Below are positions 26,495 to 33,657 of a DNA stretch of 64,000 bases, piece after piece (within the stretch, counting starts at the first letter, position 1; every line of letters starts with the position of its first letter). The notes beneath the pieces were generated by a model, which saw only the letters and a program-made list of their open reading frames with translations, searched no databases and was not told where the DNA came from. Source of the DNA: Bradyrhizobium symbiodeficiens (GTDB taxonomy: Bacteria; Pseudomonadota; Alphaproteobacteria; Rhizobiales; Xanthobacteraceae); NCBI RefSeq assembly GCF_002266465.3, contig NZ_CP029427.2, positions 3,722,501 to 3,786,500 of the forward strand, in the 5' to 3' direction. A program made the position numbers and the translations under genes.

Positions 26495-27211
26495 GTGAAA
26501 CTTTCAAATCAGGGCCGCGCGTTGGACAACAGGTTGTTGGCCGCGCTGCCGCGTGCACATTTCGAGCTTCTCGTGCCGCATTTGGAAGACCTGTCCCTGC
26601 CGCAGGGCGCAACGCTTTCAGAGCCTGGCGACGAAATTTCGGAAGTGCTTTTCCCACATGACGGGATGCTCTCACTCCTTGCGGTGATGCGAGACGGGAA
26701 GGCCATTGAAACGGCCACTGTGGGGCGCGAAGGCGTCGTGGGCGCAATGGCCGGATTGGGGTTGTACACCTCGATGGTGCGAGTCGTCGTTCAGCTTCCG
26801 ATGAGTGCAACCAGGATCGCCGCGACCAGATTTAGGAAAGCCGTGCAAAGAAGCGACGTCATTCGGGATCTCTGTGTCAACTACAATGAGGTGTTGCTGT
26901 CGCAGGCACGGGTAACGGCGGCCTGCAATGCGTTACACCCCATAGAGGCGCGTTTCTGTCGATGGCTGTTACAGTCTGCTGACAGAGCTGGCGGCGACAG
27001 GATTGGGCTGACGCAGGAGTTTCTGGCTGAGATGCTCGGCGTGCGGCGCACTTCAGTGACTGAAATTGCCAGCAAGATTCAAGCTCAGGGTCTCATTTCA
27101 TACAGCAGGGGCATGATCACGATATTGGACCGCAAGCGTCTGGAGAAGCGGTCGTGCGAGTGTTTCCAAACGCTATTGGATCAGTCCGAAATGTTGCCGC
27201 CTATCCGCTAG
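26495..27211 (+). CDS. Crp/Fnr-family transcriptional regulator
   Basis: About 238 residues from GTG 26495, preceded by CAGGAAAAC. Cyclic-nucleotide-binding-like beta-roll at the N-terminal side (LSEPGDEISEVLFPHDGMLSLLAVM, then GREGVVGAMAGLG) and winged HTH at the C-terminal side (RIGLTQEFLAEMLGVRRTSVTEIASKIQAQGLISYSRG). No Fnr-type N-terminal Cys cluster, so it is not an iron-sulfur oxygen sensor. Bradyrhizobium genomes carry many such regulators of unknown signal. A TTG upstream at 26423 is a possible but less likely start. Confidence 0.85.
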   Translation: MKLSNQGRALDNRLLAALPRAHFELLVPHLEDLSLPQGATLSEPGDEISEVLFPHDGMLSLLAVMRDGKAIETATVGREGVVGAMAGLGLYTSMVRVVVQLPMSATRIAATRFRKAVQRSDVIRDLCVNYNEVLLSQARVTAACNALHPIEARFCRWLLQSADRAGGDRIGLTQEFLAEMLGVRRTSVTEIASKIQAQGLISYSRGMITILDRKRLEKRSCECFQTLLDQSEMLPPIR

Positions 27212-27288
27212 AGCCGACGACGGTCCTTTTAGTCTTGGCGGTCTAGATTCCCGCGGCCGTCGTTTGTCGGGGTGTTTGGTGACGGCGC

Positions 27289-28080
27289 CTAAACGCTTGC
27301 TTCAGTCGGTGCAGAAAACAGCACGGTAAATCGTGCGCCCTGGCCGTCGGCACCACGGCCGATCTGCAATTCACCGCCAATCTGGTCGGTAAAGGATCGA
27401 ACAATTCTCATCCCCAGGCCTTTGCTGGCGCCGGGATCGAATCCCTCAGGCAGAGGCGGGCCATCATTGGAGACCGATAGCGCGTAGCCATGTTTCGGGT
27501 CCGGCCCCAACGAGATGGCAATCCGGCCCTTGCCGTACTTTGCCGCGTTTGTGATCAACTCGTTGGCGATGAAGCCGAGCGGAATGGCGATGAGGGCGGG
27601 CAAATCGATTTCAATGCCTTCGACCCTGATTTTCTCCGTGGAGGCGTCAGACGACGACATAGCGGAAAATTCGCCTCCAAGATCCTGGAGGAATTTCCTG
27701 AATTCGATTGTTCTCACACCCTCGTGCGAATGAAGGCGATGGTGGATGCGTGCAATCATCGAGACGCGATTGGCCGCCGCGAGCAATTGTGAGGCCGCTT
27801 CAGGGCTGGTCGAATTGCGGCTCTGCAGCGAAAGAAGGCTGATGGTCATCTGGAGATCGTTCAACAGCCGATGGTCGGATTCCGCCTTCAAGAGTTGCTG
27901 TCTGTGGATCAATTCGTCCTTTTGAAGAAGCAGTGCTTCGCTCTTCGCAAGCGCCTTACGCAATCGAACTGCGGTGAGCCGTGGATCCGTCAACTCAGCA
28001 GCGGGCAGGCATTGATCCGGATTCTGAAAGATCACGCCCGAAGGCGGGTCCGCACCGCCTGACGTCTTTTCATCAATCAT
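27289..28080 (-). CDS. Soluble sensor histidine kinase, HisKA_2 type
   Basis: 263 residues, no membrane segment and no recognisable input domain beyond a coiled-coil-like N-terminal part (about 35-68). The phospho-acceptor motif ESDHRLLNDLQM (His70) is HisKA_2, followed by HATPase with N-box-like FIANELITNAAKYG, SNDGPPLPEGF and GLGMRIVRSF. HisKA_2/HWE kinases commonly feed the PhyR-NepR-EcfG general stress pathway in rhizobia; the nearby EcfG promoter makes that plausible here but it is inference. ATG 28080; convergent with the Crp-type gene. Confidence 0.88.
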   Translation of the reverse strand: MIDEKTSGGADPPSGVIFQNPDQCLPAAELTDPRLTAVRLRKALAKSEALLLQKDELIHRQQLLKAESDHRLLNDLQMTISLLSLQSRNSTSPEAASQLLAAANRVSMIARIHHRLHSHEGVRTIEFRKFLQDLGGEFSAMSSSDASTEKIRVEGIEIDLPALIAIPLGFIANELITNAAKYGKGRIAISLGPDPKHGYALSVSNDGPPLPEGFDPGASKGLGMRIVRSFTDQIGGELQIGRGADGQGARFTVLFSAPTEASV

Positions 28081-28317
28081 GATTGGCCCCCGTGAGAGAG
28101 AGTCTCACCGCATTCAACTGGAAGATGAGCCTAGAGCCGCAAGAGAAGGCCCGATTGATGCAAATCAACTATGTCCGGCACCCGACATTATCTCTTTGCG
28201 CATGCACCGTTCGATGCGGTCGCGCTCGGTATCCCACTACTGGGTGGGCGAACGTTTATTGCCGCCTCGGTGGACAGCTTTCGTTTCGGAGTTGCTGGAT
28301 GAGCCCGGCGGCGATCC

Positions 28318-28342
28318 GGAACCCTTGATCGAAGGGTTCGTT
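28318..28342 (+). promoter_or_regulatory. EcfG-type (general stress sigma factor) promoter
   Basis: GGAAC (28318-28322), 16-base spacer, CGTT (28339-28342): exact match to the EcfG consensus GGAAC-N16/17-CGTT. It ends 34 bases before the ATG of the 57-residue protein. The spacer contains the dyad AACCCTT-GATCG-AAGGGTT (28320-28338), overlapping the -35 element. Confidence 0.75.
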
Positions 28343-28376
28343 GAGTTACCGCGCGTCTGCGCACGGAGTACTTCCA

Positions 28377-28550
28377 ATGACAAATAAGCCATCAGCCTCT
28401 GCCCAAAAGACCTCTGCCGACAAGCACAAGGGAATGATGGGAGACGGCACGGAAGAGCAAAACCTCAACCAACCAGGTAAACCCGGCGCTCGCATCGATA
28501 AGGAAGAGGTGACTGCGGCCTTCGAAAAGAAGGCGCCCCCGAAATCGTGA
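28377..28550 (+). CDS. Small hydrophilic stress-type protein
   Basis: 57 residues starting MTNKPSASAQKTSADKHKG and continuing with MMGDGTEEQNLNQPGKPG; strongly hydrophilic, Lys/Pro/Gly/Glu-rich, probably disordered and cytoplasmic. GGAG at 28365-28368 lies 8 bases before ATG 28377. It sits directly behind an exact EcfG promoter, so it is expected to be induced in the general stress response. I do not know a function; composition is like that of small desiccation- or osmostress-related proteins. Confidence 0.8.
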   Translation: MTNKPSASAQKTSADKHKGMMGDGTEEQNLNQPGKPGARIDKEEVTAAFEKKAPPKS

Positions 28551-28615
28551 CGCGCGCATAGCGGCGCTCCGCCAATGATAAGGCCGCCTCAACGGGCGGC
28601 CTTATTTCAATGAGC

Positions 28616-29065
28616 TCAGCGAGCGCGATCCCTGCGAAAAAGTGCGTCCGTAAAGCGGCGCTTCTGTTGATCGTCGAGACTGCTGTAAAGCGGTTGGGCG
28701 GCGTCTGCGAGCTTCTTGCGGGCATTCGCCTCGTCGATCTGCTGGTCAGCATCGCTGCGCATCTGGTCGATGAGATCGACGCTGCCCCGTTGCCTGGCGT
28801 GGGCATTTCGCCAGGCAATCCGTTGTTCGGTCTGCTTCTTCCACATATCCACCGCTGCGGTTTCGAAAGCAGACCAGTTCTTCTCCTGCTCCGGTGTGAG
28901 ACGCAGGTCAGCCTTCATCTGGGCGGCGCGCGCCGCCGCCTGATCTGTGATTTGGCCCGCGGTCAGCTCTATGGGGTCCGAACGGTCCCGCGCGACTGCC
29001 GATCCAGTCATTGCAGTGCCGGTCAGCAAGACCGCAGTCGTGACGAGCATAAGGGTCTTCCGCAT
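28616..29065 (-). CDS. Periplasmic LTXXQ-motif (Spy/CpxP-like) protein
   Basis: 149 residues with a clear Sec signal peptide (MRKTLMLVTTAVLLTGTAMT, cleavage after SAVA) and GGAGGAG before ATG 29065. The mature helical part has DLRLTPEQEKNWSAFETAAVDMW, containing the LTxxQ motif, and a second more diverged helix pair toward ADAAQPLYSSLDDQQKRRF. Spy/CpxP relatives act as periplasmic chaperones or envelope-stress dampers; a similar role here is inference. Neighbours are other small stress proteins. Confidence 0.85.
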   Translation of the reverse strand: MRKTLMLVTTAVLLTGTAMTGSAVARDRSDPIELTAGQITDQAAARAAQMKADLRLTPEQEKNWSAFETAAVDMWKKQTEQRIAWRNAHARQRGSVDLIDQMRSDADQQIDEANARKKLADAAQPLYSSLDDQQKRRFTDALFRRDRAR

Positions 29066-29154
29066 GAATTCTCCTCCTGGGGATGTGTGAGTCGAGAATG
29101 CACCGGGTCGCGCTGCCGCATCACGCAACGCCCCCGGAGAACAAGGACGACAAC

Positions 29155-29355
29155 TTACTTGAGGGCAGAGAACCAACTGTCGATGTCCTTGCGAACCTGA
29201 TCCTTTGCAAAGCCATATCGCTGTTGAAGCCGACCTTCGAGCTGGTCGCGCTTGCCGTTGATCGCGGTGAGATCGTCGTCAGTCAACTTGCCCCACTGCT
29301 CCTTCACTTTGCCTCGGAGCTCCTTCCAGTTTCCTTCAATTTGATTCCAGTCCAT
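29155..29355 (-). CDS. CsbD-family stress protein
   Basis: 66 residues, full-length CsbD: MDWNQIEGNWKELRGKVKEQ followed by WGKLTDDDLTAINGKRDQLEGRLQ and YGFAKDQVRKDIDSWF. CsbD proteins are small helical proteins induced by general stress in Bacillus and in many proteobacteria; their biochemical role is unknown. The ATG at 29355 follows CTGGAGACACACG, with GGAG at good spacing. No exact EcfG motif was seen upstream. Confidence 0.93.
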   Translation of the reverse strand: MDWNQIEGNWKELRGKVKEQWGKLTDDDLTAINGKRDQLEGRLQQRYGFAKDQVRKDIDSWFSALK

Positions 29356-29462
29356 CGTGTGTCTCCAGATTTCAGTGTGAACAAACTACCGCGTCATCGC
29401 CGTTGCTGAGCCGTTGCGGCTGCGACAGAGATTGCCAGGCCCAGACAACGTCGAGCGTGCCC

Positions 29463-29816
29463 TCAGTACGGAGCGTAGTATTGACGGCGATAGGGATAGG
29501 GGCCGCCGCCGTAGTAGCCTGGTGCATAGTAGCCCGGGCCGTAGTAAGAGGGCCCGTAAGCCCCATAGGCGGCCACTCCGGCCGCGGCACCCAGAATTCC
29601 AAGACCGATGGCGGCGCCGGGAGCGCGCCGGTAGACGCGACCACCACGGTAGTGGCGCCGGTAATAGACTTCCGTCATTTCGGATGAGGCCGCCGCTTGT
29701 GTCGGAAGAGCCGTGCTCGGCGAAATCGGAGCTGCTCCCGAAGGGAGTACCGAGCCGAGCATCGCAGCACCGAAGAGCGCGACGGTAATCGCCGATGTCC
29801 TTGTCTGCATATTCAT
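29463..29816 (-). CDS. Exported Gly/Tyr-rich small protein
   Basis: 117 residues from ATG 29816 with GAGGA upstream. A signal peptide (TSAITVALFGAAMLGSVLPSGAAP) is followed by a Tyr/Arg patch (EVYYRRHYRGGRVYRRAPG), a hydrophobic glycine-rich helix (AAIGLGILGAAAGVAAYGAYG) and a tail of GYY/GPGYYAPGYYGGG type repeats. This pattern is common in small envelope proteins of Bradyrhizobium; function unknown. It may be membrane-associated through the central helix. Confidence 0.75.
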   Translation of the reverse strand: MNMQTRTSAITVALFGAAMLGSVLPSGAAPISPSTALPTQAAASSEMTEVYYRRHYRGGRVYRRAPGAAIGLGILGAAAGVAAYGAYGPSYYGPGYYAPGYYGGGPYPYRRQYYAPY

Positions 29817-30016
29817 CACTGTATCCTCTCGAATTTGGAGCATCTCAAGCGTCAGTGGCCTGCGTATCGCCAGGTGGGCTTGGTGGCTGCCCAGTTGCAG
29901 CGGCTGACGAAGAGCCTCAACGTAGAGTGCTCTCAAGGTCCATGGCAGGTCTTAAAGCCTCGCGGTTCTCGCGAAGCGATAGACCTGCAGGTGTATCCGC
30001 GCTGTGACTTGATCGA

Positions 30017-30268
30017 TTACTTGGCGCAAGCCTTGTCGGCTTTCAAAGCCGCTTCTGCCGAAGCCTTTGTGGTGTGGGCGGCGCCGACGACCTTCATGTT
30101 GCTGCCGGTAGCAGGCTGGCTCTCGACGATCTGACACTTCATCGTCGCGGTATCCTGAGCCAGGTAAAACGACGAGGGCGATTGCCCAACGGTCTTGCCG
30201 GTCTCAGCCGCGAATAACGGAGATGCGAGTGCGAGGACTGCGACCGTCGCCAATAGGGTGCGTTTCAT
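30017..30268 (-). CDS. Small exported protein of unknown function
   Basis: 83 residues from ATG 30268 (MKRTLLATVAVLALASPLFA signal peptide, cleavage FAA-ET). The mature 62 residues include two Cys (MKCQIV and DKACAK) likely to pair in the periplasm, and AGSNMKVVG-like and HTTKASAEAALKADKAC segments. GGTGGA precedes the start. Similar short secreted proteins are frequent in Bradyrhizobium; no function is known to me. Confidence 0.75.
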   Translation of the reverse strand: MKRTLLATVAVLALASPLFAAETGKTVGQSPSSFYLAQDTATMKCQIVESQPATGSNMKVVGAAHTTKASAEAALKADKACAK

Positions 30269-30450
30269 GGAATCCACCAATTCTTGTTCGTCCGGGATCG
30301 GACAAAGAACGAATAGAAGCGGCGGACAGGCGTTCCCGCCTATGGCGGGTTTGTTTTTCGCGAACGAATTGACGTGGATCAACGACGGCTTCGAATATCT
30401 GTGGGCAGCCCGACCAGCATATCAGACTGCCCAGACCGAGGTTGCCGTCG

Positions 30451-30861
30451 TTACGGGCAGGGATGCCGCAGGCCATCATAGCCGAGATAGGTTCCGGAAT
30501 ACGGGTCATAGGACCTGAAGCGCCGTGCGCAATAGCCGACCGCGTCGTCAACATAGGGAGGCGGAGCGACGTAGGCCGGTCCGTAGCCGGGGCCATAGCC
30601 ATAATACCCGTAGGGTTGCGTTGCGCCAATGATCGCTCCGCCGATCAGAGCGCCGGCGATGCCCGCACCAATTCCAATTCCTGCACCGCCATGATAGCCG
30701 CCGCGCCAGCCGCGGCGATATTGCACCGTCTCTACCGATGGTGCCACCGCGCCACGCAGCATCAGCGGGGAAGTGAGCGGCGCCGCAGCGACGGGCGCGA
30801 CTAGCCACGGCGTCGTGGCGGCAACGAGCGCAACAAGCGTGGTTTTGGACAATTTGCTCAT
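30451..30861 (-). CDS. BA14K-family protein
   Basis: 136 residues. Signal peptide over the first 27 residues (VALVAATTPWLVAPVAAAP), then a Gly-rich hydrophobic stretch (GGAGIGIGAGIAGALIGGAII), a Tyr/Gly/Pro linker, and the C-terminal BA14K motif YCARRFRSYDPYSGTYLGYD followed by GLRHPCP. The Brucella namesake is an immunoreactive, lectin-like surface protein needed for lipopolysaccharide integrity. Two conserved Cys flank the motif. ATG 30861 with GGAGA upstream. Confidence 0.92.
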   Translation of the reverse strand: MSKLSKTTLVALVAATTPWLVAPVAAAPLTSPLMLRGAVAPSVETVQYRRGWRGGYHGGAGIGIGAGIAGALIGGAIIGATQPYGYYGYGPGYGPAYVAPPPYVDDAVGYCARRFRSYDPYSGTYLGYDGLRHPCP

Positions 30862-31116
30862 ATCAGCATCTCCAGATGCGTTTTCGGGTAGCGCGGCGAT
30901 CTGCAGCCGGCGTCTTCGGAAAGATGCGCGATAATGATCCAGGAAGCCTTACGTGAATTGATCTAGCGCAACGTGAGCGCGCATCGATTGGACCGACTTG
31001 GTCTTGCCGATCGGAGAAATTCGCGAAGCAGTGCCCGGCGCGCGAGCGAGGGGCGATCTTTCCTTCATACGCAGTCGCGCACGCGCGTCGCTGCCAAGGC
31101 AGCACAGGGCGCTTCC

Positions 31117-31233
31117 ATGCTTTCGTTCATCAGCGGGATCCTGATCATCTGCGTCGCCGGGGCACTTTGCTTCTGGGCCATCGACAGGTCCGTCAACGAA
31201 AGCCGGCCGGCAATCCGCCGAAGGTCGACCTAA
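31117..31233 (+). CDS. Possible 38-residue membrane protein
   Basis: MLSFISGILIICVAGALCFW starts a single-span protein with a basic tail (RSVNESRPAIRRRST). The ribosome-binding site is weak. Its stop overlaps the 3' end of the transglutaminase gene by four bases on the opposite strand. Many Bradyrhizobium genomes carry such tiny proteins, but this one is supported only by its helix and composition. Confidence 0.4.
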   Translation: MLSFISGILIICVAGALCFWAIDRSVNESRPAIRRRST

Positions 31234-32105
31234 GACGAGACAAAAACTTCTACGGACATCCCGGCAAAGGCGCCGGTGCTGCCGACGAAGCTGCCGGACA
31301 CCGGGATGGTTTGCCGGATATCGCGCGCGACCGCGACCGGGATTAGATTGAAGCCGCCGAGGCTGCGATTGGTGGGGTCGAATGTGATCCAGCCGGCTCC
31401 CGGTACGAAGACCTCCGCCCACGCGTGGGTCGATCCCGCACCGCTCGACCCGATGCTCCGTCGTTCTGGATTGTAAAGATAGCCGGAGACGATTCTGGCT
31501 CCGAACCCGAGCATGCGTGCTGCTTCCGTGAAAAGCACCGCGAAATCCCGGCATGACCCCCAGCCGCGATGCAGGGTTTCTACCGGCGTTTGGGTGCCCT
31601 CGTCCTCACGGCTCTGATACCGGACAGCTTCGGAAACGCCGACGCTGAGGTCCTTTAGCAGCGACAGCGTGTCAGTCCGACTTCCTCGGACGAACATTTG
31701 TGCCCAATTTCGCAGGACCCCCGCCGGGTCCGAGAACTGGGGGAGGGCGAGGGCGCCGAGGTCGGTCCAGTCGTCGTCAGAATAGCGGAATGGGTAAGAC
31801 ATGGCGGAGACCGCGATATCGAACACCGGCCATGCGACGGCGTCGAGCTGAAGCTCCGCGACGCTGGCGATCACCAGATTTGAGGCCGTCATCTGAAACG
31901 TCGCCGTCGCGATCGCATTGCCAAACACATCGTGCGCCCAGGTCAAGGCCGCAGGCGGCGTCACCGTGACGTTGCTCGATATCAGACGAAGCTCGCGGCT
32001 TTCGCGCGGACGAAGCATCAGGCGGTGCGGCAACAGGCGCACATGTTCGTTGAATCGATAGGTTGTCGTGTGAAGAACCTTCAGCGTAGTCAGCGAAAGC
32101 TCCAA
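31230..32105 (-). CDS. Transglutaminase-like cysteine protease-family protein
   Basis: 291 residues with the bacterial transglutaminase-like N-terminal beta domain (LKVLHTTTYRFNEHVRLLPHRLMLRPR) and catalytic core: C185 in RGWGSCRDFAVLF, H227 in STHAWAEVFVPG, D243 in WITFDPTNRSLG. No signal peptide, so probably cytoplasmic. Such proteins often accompany circularly permuted ATP-grasp/alpha-E genes, but none is present here. The start is TTG 32105 (no ATG or GTG nearby gives the conserved N-terminus). Substrate unknown. Confidence 0.88.
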   Translation of the reverse strand: MELSLTTLKVLHTTTYRFNEHVRLLPHRLMLRPRESRELRLISSNVTVTPPAALTWAHDVFGNAIATATFQMTASNLVIASVAELQLDAVAWPVFDIAVSAMSYPFRYSDDDWTDLGALALPQFSDPAGVLRNWAQMFVRGSRTDTLSLLKDLSVGVSEAVRYQSREDEGTQTPVETLHRGWGSCRDFAVLFTEAARMLGFGARIVSGYLYNPERRSIGSSGAGSTHAWAEVFVPGAGWITFDPTNRSLGGFNLIPVAVARDIRQTIPVSGSFVGSTGAFAGMSVEVFVSS

Positions 32106-32610
32106 TCGGGCAGCTTGTGACCTGGGCTCTTATCCAATGGCCCCTCGGGAAGTATGGCCGGGTTGAACCTGCCCATGCAAATGTCGATCCAGGCGCGACC
32201 AGGATGGTCGTAGCGCGCCGGGATTGTCGGCCGGGAGCGGGGTTCCGGGTAGCCGCGGATTTGGTTGGCTGACCTGCACGCCCATATCCGCAATTCGCAT
32301 AAGGTATATTATGGAATATCTTTTTGTACAATCAGATCAGTTATTTAGACCGAACTCCTATCACAGCACCTTTGCCCGGGCGTAATTTTCAGTCCGGGCC
32401 TCAAACGCCGCCCCGATGCTTGACGGCTACTGTGCATGAGGTTGTTTTTCAGATTTTGCATCAGGGTCCATCTCGCCGAAAGCCGATATTGCCGTGACCT
32501 TGTCCGGCTGCAATAAGCGAGACCTCGCGAGATCGCAGATGACCTTCAGGGCTTCCGTCCGTATAGGTTTGCGACTCAGAACAACAACAAACTTCCGAGG
32601 AAGCAGACCC
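32106..32610. other. Divergent intergenic region before TRAP operon 1
   Basis: 505 bases, A/T-rich in its centre. It holds a near-palindrome of 22 bases at 32301-32322 (arms AAGGTAT and ATATCTT), the palindrome TTGTACAA at 32324-32331, and a hairpin GCCCGG/CCGGGC (32374-32379, 32394-32399). The first two resemble operators, possibly of a GntR-type regulator, and would serve the TRAP genes. No gene supported here. Confidence 0.45.
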
Positions 32611-33642
32611 ATGGTCTTTTCAACGCGCTTTTCCCGCCGCACGCTTCTCAAAGCCTCCGCCGCGACCGCGGTCCTGGGCGGCATCGGTGCGCCCCATGTG
32701 GCCCGCGCCCAGAGCGCCGAGTTCACCTACAAGTACGCCAACAACCTGCCGGACACCCATCCGATGAACGTCCGCGCCAAGGAGATGGCGGCGGCGATCA
32801 AGACCGAGACCAACGGCAAGTTCGACCTCCAGATCTTCCCGAACAACCAGCTCGGGTCCGACACCGACATGCTGAGCCAGATCCGCTCTGGCGGCGTCGA
32901 ATTCTTCACGCTGTCCGGCCTGATCCTGTCGACGCTGGTGCCGGCGGCCTCCATCAACGGCATCGGCTTCGCGTTCCCGGACTACGACACGGTGTGGAAG
33001 GCGATGGACGGCGACCTCGGCGCCCATGTCCGCGGCGAGATCAAGAAGGCCGGCCTCGAGGTCATGGACAAGATCTGGGACAACGGCTTCCGCCAGACCA
33101 CCTCGTCGAGCAAGCCGATCACAGGCCCCGACGACCTCAAGGGCTTCAAGATCCGCGTGCCGGTGTCGCCGCTGTGGACCTCGATGTTCAAGGCGTTCGA
33201 CGCGGCGCCCGCCTCGATCAATTTCAGCGAGGTCTATTCGGCGCTGCAGACCAAGATCGTCGAGGGCCAGGAGAATCCGCTGGCGATCATTTCGACCGCC
33301 AAGCTCTACGAGGTGCAGAAATACTGCTCGCTGACCAACCACATGTGGGACGGCTTCTGGTTCCTGGCCAACCGCCGCGCGTGGGAAAAGCTGCCGCAGG
33401 ACGTGCGCACGATCGTTGCCAAGAACATCAACGCCGCCGCGGTCAAGGAACGCGAGGACACCGCCAAGCTCAATGCCAACCTGCAGCAGGAGCTCGCGAC
33501 CAAGGGCTTGACCTTCAATCAGCCCACGGTGGCGCCGTTCCGTGACAAGCTGCGGACCGCCGGCTTCTACGCCGAGTGGAAGGGCAAGTATGGCGACCAG
33601 GCCTGGGACCTGCTGGAAAAGGCAGTCGGCAAGCTGTCGTAA
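32611..33642 (+). CDS. TRAP transporter substrate-binding protein DctP (system 1)
   Basis: Periplasmic solute receptor of a TRAP carboxylate transporter, 343 residues. ATG 32611 follows CGAGGAAGCAGA. The N-terminus has a twin-arginine signal (FSRRTLLKASAATAVLGG, cleavage ARAQS), so export is probably by Tat. DctP features: YKYANNLPDTHPMNVRAKEM, the binding-site Arg strand LKGFKIRVP, ASINFSEVYSALQTKIVEGQENP. Longer open frame upstream is rejected. It is followed after 15 bases by the fused membrane subunit. Confidence 0.94.
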   Translation: MVFSTRFSRRTLLKASAATAVLGGIGAPHVARAQSAEFTYKYANNLPDTHPMNVRAKEMAAAIKTETNGKFDLQIFPNNQLGSDTDMLSQIRSGGVEFFTLSGLILSTLVPAASINGIGFAFPDYDTVWKAMDGDLGAHVRGEIKKAGLEVMDKIWDNGFRQTTSSSKPITGPDDLKGFKIRVPVSPLWTSMFKAFDAAPASINFSEVYSALQTKIVEGQENPLAIISTAKLYEVQKYCSLTNHMWDGFWFLANRRAWEKLPQDVRTIVAKNINAAAVKEREDTAKLNANLQQELATKGLTFNQPTVAPFRDKLRTAGFYAEWKGKYGDQAWDLLEKAVGKLS

Positions 33643-33657
33643 CCCGTTGGGGCCGTC

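Noticed and set aside
28079..28387. 102-codon frame between the HisKA_2 kinase and the EcfG-driven gene
   Set aside because: It overlaps the promoter and has no protein-like features; composition is that of non-coding DNA.
30308..30336. GGAAC ... CGTT on the minus strand before the 83-residue exported protein
   Set aside because: The spacer is 20 bases; EcfG promoters need 16 or 17.
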